DNA from: Nocardia miyunensis NBRC 108239
Lineage (GTDB): Bacteria > Actinomycetota > Actinomycetes > Mycobacteriales > Mycobacteriaceae
Length of the DNA: 64,000 bases
Reading direction: 5' to 3'
Assembly (NCBI RefSeq): GCF_001613065.1
Contig: NZ_BDBQ01000044.1
Location: forward strand, 1 to 64,000
In this document: positions 1-8,194 of the stretch, piece by piece
How the letters are laid out: every line of letters starts with the position of its first letter
Numbering within the stretch: position 1 is the first letter of the stretch
Translations under genes and position numbers: made by a program
The notes under the pieces: generated by a model
What the model was told of the DNA's origin: nothing
What the model saw: only the letters and a program-made list of their open reading frames with translations
Database searches by the model: none

Positions 1-165
1 GGCCGGATGGGTCGCCTGCTCGATCGTCGAGGCCAGGGCGACGGGCTCAACCTGCGGGGTGTGCTGCCCGGCAGCCGAGGTGATGGCGGCGAGGGCGGCC
101 ACGGCCAGGGTGGCGGATCCGGCAGTACGCGCGACCGCCTTGGCTCTACTGGACTTGATGGACAT
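1..165 (-). CDS. Exported protein, 5' end only (runs off the window)
   Basis: The reading frame starts at an ATG at 165 and leaves the window at base 1, so only 55 residues are visible. They begin MSIKSSRAKAVARTAG and continue with an alanine-rich hydrophobic stretch (about residues 17-33), which is a typical Sec signal peptide with a basic n-region. An AGGA lies 10 nt before the ATG. The mature part is not visible, so no function can be given. The long structured 5' leader (170 to about 600) resembles what is seen before actinobacterial cell-wall hydrolase genes, but that is only a contextual guess. Confidence 0.7.
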   Translation of the reverse strand, partial: MSIKSSRAKAVARTAGSATLAVAALAAITSAAGQHTPQVEPVALASTIEQATHPA

Positions 166-280
166 GCGAAGTGGTTCCTACTCTGGGTTTCGGCCGTTGC
201 CGGCCTGCAGCAGGCAGCACTGAACAGCGCTGACACCGTTGTGGTGGCTCGCCCGGGTGCTGGATGCTGTTGGGCTCAGA

Positions 281-303
281 AAAGGGGGAGACTCTGACTC
301 CCC
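281..303 (-). terminator. Hairpin plus T-run in the leader of the exported-protein gene
   Basis: On the minus strand GGGGAG (303-298) pairs with CTCCCC (290-285) around a 7-nt loop and is followed by C and four T residues. It lies between a small upstream reading frame (427-320) and the exported-protein start (165). It therefore looks like an intrinsic terminator or attenuator inside the mRNA leader. The T-run is short, so efficiency is uncertain. Confidence 0.5.
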
Positions 304-319
304 GCTGATACGACGCGAC

Positions 320-427
320 TCAGCGGTTGCCGGGTGGCGCGGCGACGCGAGAGATGTTCACGCCCGCGGCGGCAAACGCTGCGACTGTGGCGCCGGGTGG
401 CGCGACAAGCTCGGTCGTATTCCGCAT
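320..427 (-). CDS. Possible 35-residue leader peptide
   Basis: An ATG at 427 is preceded by GGAGG with 10 nt between, and the frame runs 35 codons to a TGA at 320. The peptide starts MRNTTELVAPPG and ends RVAAPPGNR, so it has two similar VAPPG/VAAPPG halves encoded by a repeated GCGCCACCCGGC. I recognise no family. A good ribosome site, a short frame and an immediately following terminator-like hairpin make an attenuation arrangement plausible. The same repeated GC-rich segment could instead be part of a structured RNA (a riboswitch), in which case the frame is incidental. Confidence 0.35.
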   Translation of the reverse strand: MRNTTELVAPPGATVAAFAAAGVNISRVAAPPGNR

Positions 428-499
428 AGCGTTGACACCTCCTCGTGTGTAATCCGGACATGCGGTCCGATAACCAACGAGGTCACAGGATGATTGCGG

Positions 500-517
500 T
501 AGGTTAACGTAAACCTA
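500..517. promoter_or_regulatory. Palindrome TAGGTT-N6-AACCTA
   Basis: Perfect 6-bp arms TAGGTT (500-505) and AACCTA (512-517) around AACGTA. The half-sites equal those of the DtxR/IdeR iron box, but the spacer is 6 instead of 5, so I do not call it an iron box. It sits upstream of the leader of the exported-protein gene, in an AT-rich stretch where its promoter should be. Confidence 0.35.
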
Positions 518-563
518 ACTGAAGATGAACAGATAATGTTTCTAGGGCCGTTTGCCCACGATC

Positions 564-616
564 CGCACTCGCTATCAAGCTCTGAGCGGGGAGTTTGATT
601 GATAGCGACGAGTGCG
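564..616. repeat. Long inverted repeat, 15-bp paired arms
   Basis: CGCACTC plus GCTATCAA (564-578) is complementary to TTGATAGC plus GAGTGCG (599-606 and 610-616), with a 3-nt bulge at 607-609 and a 20-nt loop. It lies between the exported-protein leader and the cbs terminator. It could be an RNA stem at the 5' end of the minus-strand leader, a terminator or a protein site; there is no T-run. Confidence 0.5.
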
Positions 617-702
617 CCAGATCACAGAAAAAGTTAGCGTGTCGTGATGAAAAGACCCGATTTGTCCGGTTTTCAGCCCTCTTCGGACACGGCTGAATAA
701 CG

Positions 703-739
703 AAAAAGCCGGACCCTCGAACGGAGTCGAGGATCCGGC
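703..739 (-). terminator. Intrinsic terminator of cbs
   Basis: On the minus strand GCCGGATCCTCGA pairs with TCGAGGGTCCGGC with one mismatch (739-708) and is followed by five T residues (707-703). It starts 20 nt after the cbs stop codon. Confidence 0.85.
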
Positions 740-758
740 AATCAGCTGGCGATCACGC

Positions 759-2156
759 TCAGTGCACGGCGGGGATTCCCGAGGTGCTCAGGAAGCCGAG
801 CAGATCGTGTCGGGTGATGACGCCGATCGGCTTGCCGTCCTCGACGACCATCAGCGCATCGGTGGACTCGAGCTCCTTGGTCACCGCCGACACCGGCTCG
901 CCGGAACCGATCAGCGGGAACGAGGGGCTCATATGCTTCGACACCGGATCGGTGAGATGTGCGCGACCCTCGAACACCGCCGAGAGCAGATCACGCTCGC
1001 TGACGCTGCCGGCCACCTCACCGGCCATCACCGGCGGCTCCGCGCCCACCACGGGCATCTGCGACACGCCGTACTCGCGCAGGATCTCGATGGCGTCGCG
1101 CAACGTCTCCTGGGGATGGGTGTGCACCAGATCGGGAATTGCCCCGGATTTGCCACGCAGGAGGTCGCCAACGGTCGGCTCGGCGGTACTGCCGTCCAGA
1201 CGGGACTGCAGGAAACCGTAGGAACTCATCCACTGATCGTTGAAGATCTTCGACAGATAGCCGCGGCCGCCGTCGGGCAGCAGCACCACCACGACCGCGT
1301 TCGGATCGCGCTCGGCCACACGCAACGCCGCCACCACGGCCATACCGCAGGACCCGCCGACCAGCAGGCCCTCCTCGCGGGCCAGGCGGCGGGTCATCTC
1401 GAAGGAGTCCGCATCGGAGACCGCGATGATCTCGTCCGGAATCGCCGGATCGTAGGCACTGGGCCAGAAATCCTCGCCGACGCCCTCGACCAGGTACGGC
1501 CGGCCGGTGCCGCCGGAATACACCGAACCCTCGGGATCCGCGCCGACGATCGCGACCTTGCCGCCGGAGACCTCCTTGAGGTACCGGCCGGTGCCGGTGA
1601 TGGTGCCGCCGGTGCCGACACCCGCGACGAAGTGCGTCACCTTGCCCTCGGTATCGCGCCAGATCTCCGGGCCGGTGGTCTCGTAGTGGCTGGCCGGACC
1701 GCCGGGGTTGGAGTACTGATCCGGCTTCCACGCCCCCGGGATCTCGCGCACCAGACGATCGGAGACCTGGTAGTAGCTGTCCGGATGCTCGGGCGGGACG
1801 GCCGTCGGGCACACCACGACCTCCGCACCGTAGGCGCGCAGCACGTTCCGCTTGTCCTCGCTGACCTTGTCCGGGCAGACGAAAACGCATTTGTAGCCGC
1901 GCTGCTGAGCGACCAGCGCCAGGCCGACACCGGTGTTGCCGGAGGTCGGCTCGACGATCGTGCCGCCCGGCTTCAGCAGGCCCTGCTCCTCGGCGGCCTC
2001 GATCATCTTGACCGCGATGCGATCCTTGGAGCTGCCGCCCGGGTTCAGATATTCGATCTTGGCCGCCACCAGGCCGGACTCGGGCCCCACCACCGAGTTC
2101 AGCCGAACGAGCGGAGTGTTGCCGATCAGCTCGACGACGTGATTCGCGATGCGCAT
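759..2156 (-). CDS. cbs: Cystathionine beta-synthase
   Basis: PLP enzyme that condenses serine (or O-acetylserine) with homocysteine to cystathionine in transsulfuration; cytoplasmic. The fold-type II core shows LIGNTPLVRLN, the PLP lysine at about 44 in GGSSKDRIAVK, the substrate loop SGNTG and the phosphate-binding GVGTGGTITG. Two CBS domains follow (about residues 340-460). I start it at MRIANHVVEL (ATG at 2156), giving 465 residues, essentially the length of M. tuberculosis Rv1077 (464). The open frame extends to 2252, but the extra residues have no family match. There is no heme-binding N-terminus, as is usual in bacteria. It ends at a strong intrinsic terminator and lies back to back with the small exported protein gene at 2276. 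Confidence 0.95.
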   Translation of the reverse strand: MRIANHVVELIGNTPLVRLNSVVGPESGLVAAKIEYLNPGGSSKDRIAVKMIEAAEEQGLLKPGGTIVEPTSGNTGVGLALVAQQRGYKCVFVCPDKVSEDKRNVLRAYGAEVVVCPTAVPPEHPDSYYQVSDRLVREIPGAWKPDQYSNPGGPASHYETTGPEIWRDTEGKVTHFVAGVGTGGTITGTGRYLKEVSGGKVAIVGADPEGSVYSGGTGRPYLVEGVGEDFWPSAYDPAIPDEIIAVSDADSFEMTRRLAREEGLLVGGSCGMAVVAALRVAERDPNAVVVVLLPDGGRGYLSKIFNDQWMSSYGFLQSRLDGSTAEPTVGDLLRGKSGAIPDLVHTHPQETLRDAIEILREYGVSQMPVVGAEPPVMAGEVAGSVSERDLLSAVFEGRAHLTDPVSKHMSPSFPLIGSGEPVSAVTKELESTDALMVVEDGKPIGVITRHDLLGFLSTSGIPAVH

Positions 2157-2262
2157 GCCGCCCATCGTTCCAGAAGTAACCGACAGTGTTGCTGTGACCC
2201 CGCAGTCATCGCACTCATACCTTTGAAAGCGCGCGTCGGGGGCACTCGACAACGAACTCCCC

Positions 2263-2268
2263 TATCAT
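2263..2268 (+). promoter_or_regulatory. -10 element for a leaderless GTG start
   Basis: TATCAT ends 7 nt before the GTG at 2276, so transcription would begin on the start codon. There is no Shine-Dalgarno sequence before the GTG. Leaderless mRNAs of this layout are common in Mycobacteriales. No clear -35 is seen. Confidence 0.5.
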
Positions 2269-2275
2269 CTCGGGC

Positions 2276-2752
2276 GTGAGGATGCCTCAGACCGCCCGCA
2301 ATGCCGCAATCGTGCTCGGTTCCCTCGGGGCCGCGGCCGCGATCGCGTCGTCCGCTGTCGCGGGCGCACAAACCACCGAATTCCCGCAGACGCCCAGCTT
2401 GTTCCACGGCGGAGTCTGCGGAGGAAATATCCGGACCTGGGCCGATACCAGCCCCGATTACGCCGGCCGGGCCGTGTTCAACGTCCAGGCCCGGGCCATC
2501 CAGGGCGTCGGCTCCGGCTCGTACCCGTTGGCCCCGCTGTGCAACGTGAACACCACCGTCGCCTGGCGCAATCTGAACACCGGCGCCGCCGGCCAGTGGC
2601 GGGTGAACGTCGTCTCGGGCATCTACGGCAGCATTCTCTACGCCGTCTACCAGAACACCGGTCCCGGCCGCATCGACGTCACCGTCACCACCGACAGCCT
2701 GAGCACGCCCAGCCACGGCACGTTCGACGTCCCGGCCCCTCCGGGACACTGA
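2276..2752 (+). CDS. Small exported protein of unknown function
   Basis: 158 residues: a signal peptide (hydrophobic Ala-rich segment about residues 10-30, probable cleavage after AVAGA), then a compact domain with two cysteines (CGG at about 48 and LCN at about 88) and many Thr/Val residues suggesting a beta fold. I recognise no named domain; similar small secreted proteins occur in Nocardia and Mycobacterium. The start is GTG at 2276, with an in-frame ATG at 2282 as alternative. It diverges from cbs and is followed by a perfect 12-bp terminator hairpin, so it is a single-gene unit. Confidence 0.75.
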   Translation: MRMPQTARNAAIVLGSLGAAAAIASSAVAGAQTTEFPQTPSLFHGGVCGGNIRTWADTSPDYAGRAVFNVQARAIQGVGSGSYPLAPLCNVNTTVAWRNLNTGAAGQWRVNVVSGIYGSILYAVYQNTGPGRIDVTVTTDSLSTPSHGTFDVPAPPGH

Positions 2753-2773
2753 CCACAGCACCCACTCGCTCGG

Positions 2774-2806
2774 CGCACCCCGTCCACTCGGACGGGGTGC
2801 GTTTGT
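2774..2806 (+). terminator. Intrinsic terminator of the small exported protein gene
   Basis: CGCACCCCGTCC (2774-2785) and GGACGGGGTGCG (2790-2801) form a perfect 12-bp stem with a 4-nt loop, followed by TTTGTCT. Confidence 0.85.
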
Positions 2807-3031
2807 CTATGTGGTGTGGGCGCGCCGGCACGAACCGGGAATCGGACACGCACACGGTCGCGGAACCCGCACCTGCCAAAGGCCGTTGAGAGGGGTGCGA
2901 GTTCCGGCAAAGAGTGCGGCTGACATTTCGAGAGGTGCTCGCGGGCAGTTGATGGTGCACGATAGATGCGAACGGCCGAGCAGGCCGATGAACAGGGACG
3001 AAACCGATAACGAGGACGGAGAGGCACTGCC

Positions 3032-3928
3032 GTGGTAAAAGGCTGGCGCACATTCGCGGTGACGAGTGCCGCGACAGTCGTTGCGGGTTCCGGGGCCGGA
3101 ACCGCCTCGTGGGCGACCTACCGCCTGCTGATGTCACAGGCGCAGGCCGCGCGCACGCTGATCGGGCGGGACACCGCCAAACCCCCTGAAGCAGACGGTA
3201 TCTACACCGCCGGATGCGCCGCACCCGAATCATGGCGCACCGGAACGCCTTTCGACATCCATCTGATGATCTTCGGCGATTCCACCGCCGCCGGAGTCGG
3301 CTGCCACAGCGCCGAGGAGGTGCCCGGGGTGCGGATCGCCCGCGGTGTCGCCGAGGCGACCGGGGGTCGAATCCGCCTGAGCACCAAGGCCATTTCGGGT
3401 GCCACCTCGAAAGGCCTTGCCGGACAGGTGGATGCGATGTTCGTGGCCGGTCCGCCACCGGACATCGCGGTCATCCTGGTCGGCGCGAACGACGTCACGA
3501 AGAAGCATTCGGTGCTGCAGTCCGCGCATCGATTGGGCAGCGCGGTCGAGCGCCTGCACAAGGCCGGAAGTGTCGTCGTGGTCGGCACCTGCCCGGACCT
3601 GGGCACGGTGGCGGCGATCCCGCAGCCGCTGCGCACCCTCGTGCACGGCTGGAGCGTCCGGCTCGCCCGAGCCCAGGTTGCGGCGACCCGGTCCGCGGGC
3701 GGATGCGCGGTGCGGATGGGTGATCTGCTGGGCCGCGATTTCCGCAGCACACCCGAGGTCCTGTTCTCCGCCGACGGTTTCCACCCCTCGGCCGCGGGAT
3801 ACGAACTGGCGGCCGGATATCTGCTGCCCGCGGTCCTGCGCGAAATCGCCGATCGGCGGACACACGCCGTGGCCACGGCCCGGACGGATAACCACCACCG
3901 AGCAGGCGCGTCGTCACCGACCGGTTGA
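3032..3928 (+). CDS. SGNH/GDSL-type exported esterase (Rv1075c-like)
   Basis: 298 residues. A hydrophobic N-terminus (about 8-30) is a signal peptide or anchor. The SGNH hydrolase blocks are clear: block I IFGDSTAAG (nucleophile Ser), block III VGANDV (oxyanion Asn) and block V DGFHPSAAGY (catalytic Asp and His). Hydrolysis of a cell-envelope ester is the family role; the substrate cannot be read from sequence. The start is GTG at 3032 with GGAGAGG 9 nt upstream. It precedes the thiolase gene, the same neighbours as Rv1074c/Rv1075c in M. tuberculosis. Confidence 0.88.
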   Translation: MVKGWRTFAVTSAATVVAGSGAGTASWATYRLLMSQAQAARTLIGRDTAKPPEADGIYTAGCAAPESWRTGTPFDIHLMIFGDSTAAGVGCHSAEEVPGVRIARGVAEATGGRIRLSTKAISGATSKGLAGQVDAMFVAGPPPDIAVILVGANDVTKKHSVLQSAHRLGSAVERLHKAGSVVVVGTCPDLGTVAAIPQPLRTLVHGWSVRLARAQVAATRSAGGCAVRMGDLLGRDFRSTPEVLFSADGFHPSAAGYELAAGYLLPAVLREIADRRTHAVATARTDNHHRAGASSPTG

Positions 3929-4091
3929 CCGGGGCGAATAGGCGGCGGGTGCAGGCCGGATCACCGCATACCGGAATACGGCATACCGGGTGTAGGTTCC
4001 CCGATCCCGGCGACGTAAGTTCGGAGGGGAATTCCGCACTCGAGTACCGAATGACCGCCCGGTCGTTCACTCGCCCGACAAAGGAGTCCTC

Positions 4092-5312
4092 ATGCCAGAG
4101 GCCGTCATCGTTTCCTTCGCCCGCTCCCCCATCGGCCGCGCGGGCAAGGGTTCCCTCGTGAGCATGCGTCCGGACGACCTCGCCGCGCAGATGGTCCGCG
4201 CCGCCCTGGACAAGGTCCCGGCGCTGGATCCGACCCAGATCGACGACCTGATGCTCGGCAGTGGTCAGCCCGGCGGCGAGGCCGGTTTCAACATGGCCAA
4301 GGTCGTCGCCACCCAGCTGGGTTACGACTTCCTGCCCGGCGTCACCCTGAACCGGTACTGCTCCTCCTCGTTGCAGACCACCCGCATGGCGTTGCACGCG
4401 ATCAAGGCCGGTGAGGGCGATGTGTTCATCTCCGCCGGCGTCGAGACCGTCTCCCGCTTCCCGAAGGGCACCTCGGACGGCTGGCCCGACACCCACAACG
4501 GCCAGTTCGCCGAGGCCGAGGCCCGGACCGTCAAGCGGGCCGAGGGAGGTTCCGGCGGCTGGACCGATCCGCGCGAGAGCGGCGAGCTGCCCGACATCTA
4601 CATCGCGATGGGCCAGACCGCCGAGAACGTCGCCCAGTTCACCGGGATCTCCCGCGAGGAGCAGGACCACTGGGGCGTGCGGTCGCAGAACCGGGCCGAG
4701 GAGGCCATCAAGGCCGGGTTCTTCGAGCGCGAGATCACCCCGGTGACCCTGCCGGACGGCACCGTCGTCTCCACCGACGACGGCCCGCGCCCCGGCACGA
4801 CCTACGAGAAGATCTCCCAGCTCAAGCCGGTCTTCCGTCCCGACGGCACGGTTACCGCCGGTAACGCCTGCCCGCTCAACGACGGTGCCGCGGCGCTGGT
4901 CATCATGAGCGATACCAAGGCCAAGGAGCTGGGCCTGACCCCGCTGGCGCGCATCGTGTCCACCGGCGTGTCGGGTCTGTCCCCGGAGATCATGGGCCTG
5001 GGCCCGATCGAGGCCGTGCGCAAGGCGCTGAAGATCGCCGGCAAGACCATCGACGACATCGACCTCTACGAGATCAACGAGGCCTTCGCCGTGCAGGTGC
5101 TGGGCTCGGCCCGCGAGCTGAAGATGGACCTGGACAAGCTGAACGTCTCCGGCGGCGCGATCGCCCTCGGCCACCCGTTCGGCATGACCGGCGCCCGCAT
5201 CAGCGCCACCCTGATCAACAACCTGCAGACCCACGACAAGCAGTTCGGCCTCGAGACCATGTGCGTCGGCGGCGGCCAGGGCATGGCGATGGTGCTGGAG
5301 CGCCTGAGCTAG
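4092..5312 (+). CDS. fadA: Acetyl-CoA acetyltransferase (thiolase)
   Basis: 406-residue thiolase that cleaves or forms beta-ketoacyl-CoA in fatty acid metabolism. The acyl-accepting cysteine is C90 in [12 protein letters not shown], followed by the NEAF motif, the histidine of [16 protein letters not shown] and the second catalytic cysteine in [11 protein letters not shown]. The ATG has AAAGGAG at ideal spacing. Neighbourhood and length fit FadA3 (Rv1074c). An inverted repeat at 5362-5394 follows it. Confidence 0.93.
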   Translation: MPEAVIVSFARSPIGRAGKGSLVSMRPDDLAAQMVRAALDKVPALDPTQIDDLMLGSGQPGGEAGFNMAKVVATQLGYDFLPGVTLNRYCSSSLQTTRMALHAIKAGEGDVFISAGVETVSRFPKGTSDGWPDTHNGQFAEAEARTVKRAEGGSGGWTDPRESGELPDIYIAMGQTAENVAQFTGISREEQDHWGVRSQNRAEEAIKAGFFEREITPVTLPDGTVVSTDDGPRPGTTYEKISQLKPVFRPDGTVTAGNACPLNDGAAALVIMSDTKAKELGLTPLARIVSTGVSGLSPEIMGLGPIEAVRKALKIAGKTIDDIDLYEINEAFAVQVLGSARELKMDLDKLNVSGGAIALGHPFGMTGARISATLINNLQTHDKQFGLETMCVGGGQGMAMVLERLS

Positions 5313-5361
5313 ACCGCGCCTGCCTGAATTCCGGAAGATAAACCGGGACAACGCATTTCGA

Positions 5362-5394
5362 CGAAGGGCGACCGCTTCGAGCGGGCGCCCTTCG
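5362..5394 (+). terminator. Hairpin after the thiolase gene
   Basis: CGAAGGGCG-a-CCGC (5362-5375) pairs with GCGG-g-CGCCCTTCG (5381-5394), 13 pairs with one internal mismatch. There is no U-tract, which is common for actinobacterial terminators. It lies between convergent genes and could serve both strands. Confidence 0.6.
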
Positions 5395-5500
5395 CCATGC
5401 TCGGACAGCTCGTCACCACGCTCACTTAGCCCTTCGATACACTCGGCCGACGCGCCGAAACGCTCGAGCAACGCCTCGCCCACACGGCTGAGCACTCACC

Positions 5501-6280
5501 TCACGCGATGGCCGAGGCGAGGAAGTCCCGAACCAAAGGGCTTGCGATGGAACGGAATTCCTCGAAGTACGCATGCCGCGCGCCGGGGATCAGCTCGAGG
5601 CGCGCGCCCGGAATTCGTTCGGCGAGCAGCGGCGCGTTCGCCGCGGGGTTGAACCGGTCGTCCGCACCGTGCACGACAAGAGTCGGCGCGGTGATGGTGG
5701 GCAACACATCCCACGCGTCGTGCCGGTGACTCGCGATCAGATGACGACGTTGCGCATAGGAGGGCATCGCCGGATCGCCGAGCGTCTGATACGGCCCGAT
5801 GGTGTGGGCCAGCCAGTCCGGTGTGTACATCAGATCCAGCAGCGTCTGTCGCGCGGTGGCCGGATCGGCGAGCAGACGGCGGATGTCGTTTCCGCGATCC
5901 GCGCCGTGGCGCCCGCCCGGTGACGTACAGCCCAGCACGAGGGCACGCACGCGTCCGGGATATTCCGCCGCGATCCACTGCGCTACCCGCCCGCCCATCG
6001 ACGTGCCGTACACATCGGCCCGATCGATCCCCAGCTCGTCCAGCACCGCGATCGCATCCTCGGCGAATCCCCTTGTGCTGTAGGGAATATCAGGCTTATC
6101 GCTGTCACCGGTACCGCGATAGTCGAACGTGACGGTGCGATGCGATCCGTGGAAGTCCTCGCGAATGCCGTCCCACCAGTGATGATTGTTGGACTGCCCG
6201 GACAGCAGCAGCAACGGAAATCCGTCACCCTCGCCCTGACAGGCGAGACGAACCCCGTCACCGGCCTCCGCGTAGGGCAT
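5501..6280 (-). CDS. Alpha/beta hydrolase
   Basis: 259 residues with the complete alpha/beta hydrolase pattern: the oxyanion region LLLSGQSNNHHWW, the nucleophile elbow YGTSMGG (Ser about 96), the acid in HGADDRFNP and the histidine in PGARHAYFEEF. It resembles the pimeloyl-ester, haloperoxidase-like and 3-oxoadipate lactonase branches; the substrate is not inferable. ATG at 6280 with AAGGGGA before it. It stands alone, convergent with the thiolase gene. Confidence 0.85.
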   Translation of the reverse strand: MPYAEAGDGVRLACQGEGDGFPLLLLSGQSNNHHWWDGIREDFHGSHRTVTFDYRGTGDSDKPDIPYSTRGFAEDAIAVLDELGIDRADVYGTSMGGRVAQWIAAEYPGRVRALVLGCTSPGGRHGADRGNDIRRLLADPATARQTLLDLMYTPDWLAHTIGPYQTLGDPAMPSYAQRRHLIASHRHDAWDVLPTITAPTLVVHGADDRFNPAANAPLLAERIPGARLELIPGARHAYFEEFRSIASPLVRDFLASAIA

Positions 6281-6563
6281 CGCTGATCCCCTTCCTCACG
6301 CATACGAAAATCGGCCGACCGCCAACAATACTGTGCGCGATCAGTCGATCTCCCCGAGCAGGTCCCCGCGCTGTCACATGGTTCACCGGCAGTTGGAGTC
6401 CGACGGTTCGCCCCTCTGCAGAAAATTCGCCACGTCGTCGCGGCGTGGACAACGCGAGCAAAGGCATGGACAGCGCGAGCAAAGCGGAACTCGCCGCACC
6501 GATGAGTTCGAGCGCCCCTCCGGATCTATATCAGTGACCGCTACGGATTCGAAGGAGTACGAC

Positions 6564-7193
6564 ATGGACAGAACAGTGGTGGTGCGATACCGGACCCGCG
6601 AGGACGCCAGGGCGGAGAATCGGCGGCTGATCGAGGAGGTATTCGCGCAGTTGACTCGCGAGCAGCCCGCGGAGGTGACCTATTCCGCGTTCGAGCTGGG
6701 CGATTCGGGGCAGTTTGTGCACACCGCGACGGCCGCCGATGGCGCGCTGTCGCAGCTCGACGCTTTCCAGCGGTTCCAGCGCGATATCGGATCGCGGGTC
6801 GTGACGGGGCCCGAAGCGGAGACGGCGACGGTGATCGGCGCCTATCGCCCCGTCCCGGCGAGCGTGCCCGTCGCGGTGGCGTTCGTCGAGGCATTCGGGC
6901 GCCGGGATCTGCCGACCGTCACCGGCATGCTGCATGAGGACGTCGTATTCGACAGTCCCCGAACGCATCTCACCGGTGTCGCGGACGTGTCCGCCGCCAT
7001 CGGGGAGTTCGCCGCGGCGGTGACCGGGGTGGACGTCCTCGACGCGTTCGGCGACGACGACCGCGCGCTGGTCGTCTACGACATGCACACCGGCCCATTC
7101 GGCACATTGCGCACCGTCGACCACATCACCGTGCGTGGCTCTCGAATCGCCTCCGACACAGTGGTTTTCGATACCGCGCGGTTGCCGCGGTGA
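6564..7193 (+). CDS. Two-domain protein: ABM-like barrel plus SnoaL/NTF2-like domain
   Basis: 209 residues. The first half (1-95) looks like a dimeric alpha/beta barrel of the antibiotic-monooxygenase type. The second half (about 105-209, VPVAVAFVEAFGRRDLPTV through the repeated beta strands) is a SnoaL/NTF2-like fold. The start is ATG at 6564 with AAGGAG 6 nt upstream; the open frame extends further left without a ribosome site. The stop overlaps the sigma factor start by 4 bp (GTGA), so the genes are translationally coupled. Its role is unknown; it may sense a small molecule or act as an accessory to the sigma factor, whose own C-terminus is also SnoaL-like. Confidence 0.7.
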   Translation: MDRTVVVRYRTREDARAENRRLIEEVFAQLTREQPAEVTYSAFELGDSGQFVHTATAADGALSQLDAFQRFQRDIGSRVVTGPEAETATVIGAYRPVPASVPVAVAFVEAFGRRDLPTVTGMLHEDVVFDSPRTHLTGVADVSAAIGEFAAAVTGVDVLDAFGDDDRALVVYDMHTGPFGTLRTVDHITVRGSRIASDTVVFDTARLPR

Positions 7194-8194
7194 CCACCGA
7201 GACGTTCGATGTCGCCGCACAGCGCTATCGCACCGAACTGTTCGCCTACTGCTACCGCATGCTCGGCTCGCCGCACGACGCCGACGACGCGGTTCAGGAA
7301 ACCTATCTGCGCGCCTGGCGGGGTTACGACGGATTCCAGGGCCGCGCATCGCTGCGGACCTGGCTGTACCGGATCGCCACCCACACCTGTCTGCGGGCGA
7401 TCGAACGCCGGGCGCGTCGCGCGTATCCGTCCGGGCTGGGTGGACCGGTGACCGACCCGACCGGGCCGTTGCAGTCGCGTCGAGCCGAAATCGCCTGGGT
7501 GGAACCAGTTTCCGATGCCGAGCTGGACCCGGCGGAGGTGGCGGCGGCCCGGCACACCCTGCGGCTGGCCTTCATCGCCGCGCTGCAGCATCTACCCGGT
7601 CGCCAGCGCGCGGTGCTGATCCTGCGCGAGGTGCTGATGTTCCGCGCCGACGAGGTCGCCGATCTGCTCGGCACCACCACGGCCGCGGTCAACAGCGCAC
7701 TGCAACGGGCGCGGGCGCAGCTGGCCAAGACCGCGCCGCACGGTTACGACCTGACCGAACCGCAGGATGCCCGGCGTCGCACCCTGCTCGATCGCTATGC
7801 CGCCGCGTTCACCCGCGCCGATATCGACGGTCTGGTGGAGATCCTCGCCGAGGACGCGGTGTTCGAGATGCCGCCGGTGCCGTCCTGGTTCCGCGGACGC
7901 GAGCACATCGCGCGCTTCCTGCGGACCCGGCTCACCGAACCGGACGGCCGATATCTGGCCCCCGCCGCCGCGAACGGCCAACCGGCCTTCGGCCTCTACA
8001 CCCGCGGCCACGGGGGCGTGCACCGCGCGCACGCACTACAGCTGCTGACCCTCGGCCCGGCCGGGATCGCGCGCATCGACATGATCCACGACCCCACCCT
8101 GTTCCCCCGCGTCGGACTGCCCCATCTGGCGCCCGGCGACACCGCACCCGATTCCGTTCCAGCGCAAGAAAAGAGCACATCATGCATCTCCTGA
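7190..8194 (+). CDS. ECF sigma factor with C-terminal SnoaL-like domain (SigG/TIGR02960-like)
   Basis: 334 residues. Region 2 (about 8-75, LFAYCYRMLGSPHDADDAVQ and the core-binding segment SLRTWLYRIATHTC) and region 4 (about 125-180, LPGRQRAVLILREVL then a helix-turn-helix TTAAVNSALQRARAQL) are intact. A SnoaL/NTF2-like tail (about 195-310) follows, as in the SigG/SigJ-type ECF groups, where the tail rather than a separate anti-sigma factor modulates activity. No anti-sigma gene is adjacent. It overlaps the gene before by 4 bp and the gene after by 13 bp, making a three-gene operon. Confidence 0.9.
   Translation: MTTETFDVAAQRYRTELFAYCYRMLGSPHDADDAVQETYLRAWRGYDGFQGRASLRTWLYRIATHTCLRAIERRARRAYPSGLGGPVTDPTGPLQSRRAEIAWVEPVSDAELDPAEVAAARHTLRLAFIAALQHLPGRQRAVLILREVLMFRADEVADLLGTTTAAVNSALQRARAQLAKTAPHGYDLTEPQDARRRTLLDRYAAAFTRADIDGLVEILAEDAVFEMPPVPSWFRGREHIARFLRTRLTEPDGRYLAPAAANGQPAFGLYTRGHGGVHRAHALQLLTLGPAGIARIDMIHDPTLFPRVGLPHLAPGDTAPDSVPAQEKSTSCIS

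Noticed and set aside
500-517. Second iron box
   Set aside because: Half-sites fit, but the spacer is 6 instead of 5 bases, so the DtxR/IdeR geometry is wrong; kept only as an unassigned palindrome.
762-2279. 505-codon open frame on the plus strand across cbs
   Set aside because: It is the exact antisense of cbs, is rich in His/Arg/Gln and has no domain; a shadow frame caused by high GC.
3495-5495. 666-codon minus-strand frame across the SGNH and thiolase genes
   Set aside because: Antisense to two well-supported genes; composition (Gly/Arg/His/Asp) typical of a shadow.
7135-8181. Upstream extension of the NmrA frame into the sigma factor gene
   Set aside because: Arg-rich out-of-frame reading of the sigma factor; the real start is ATG 8182.
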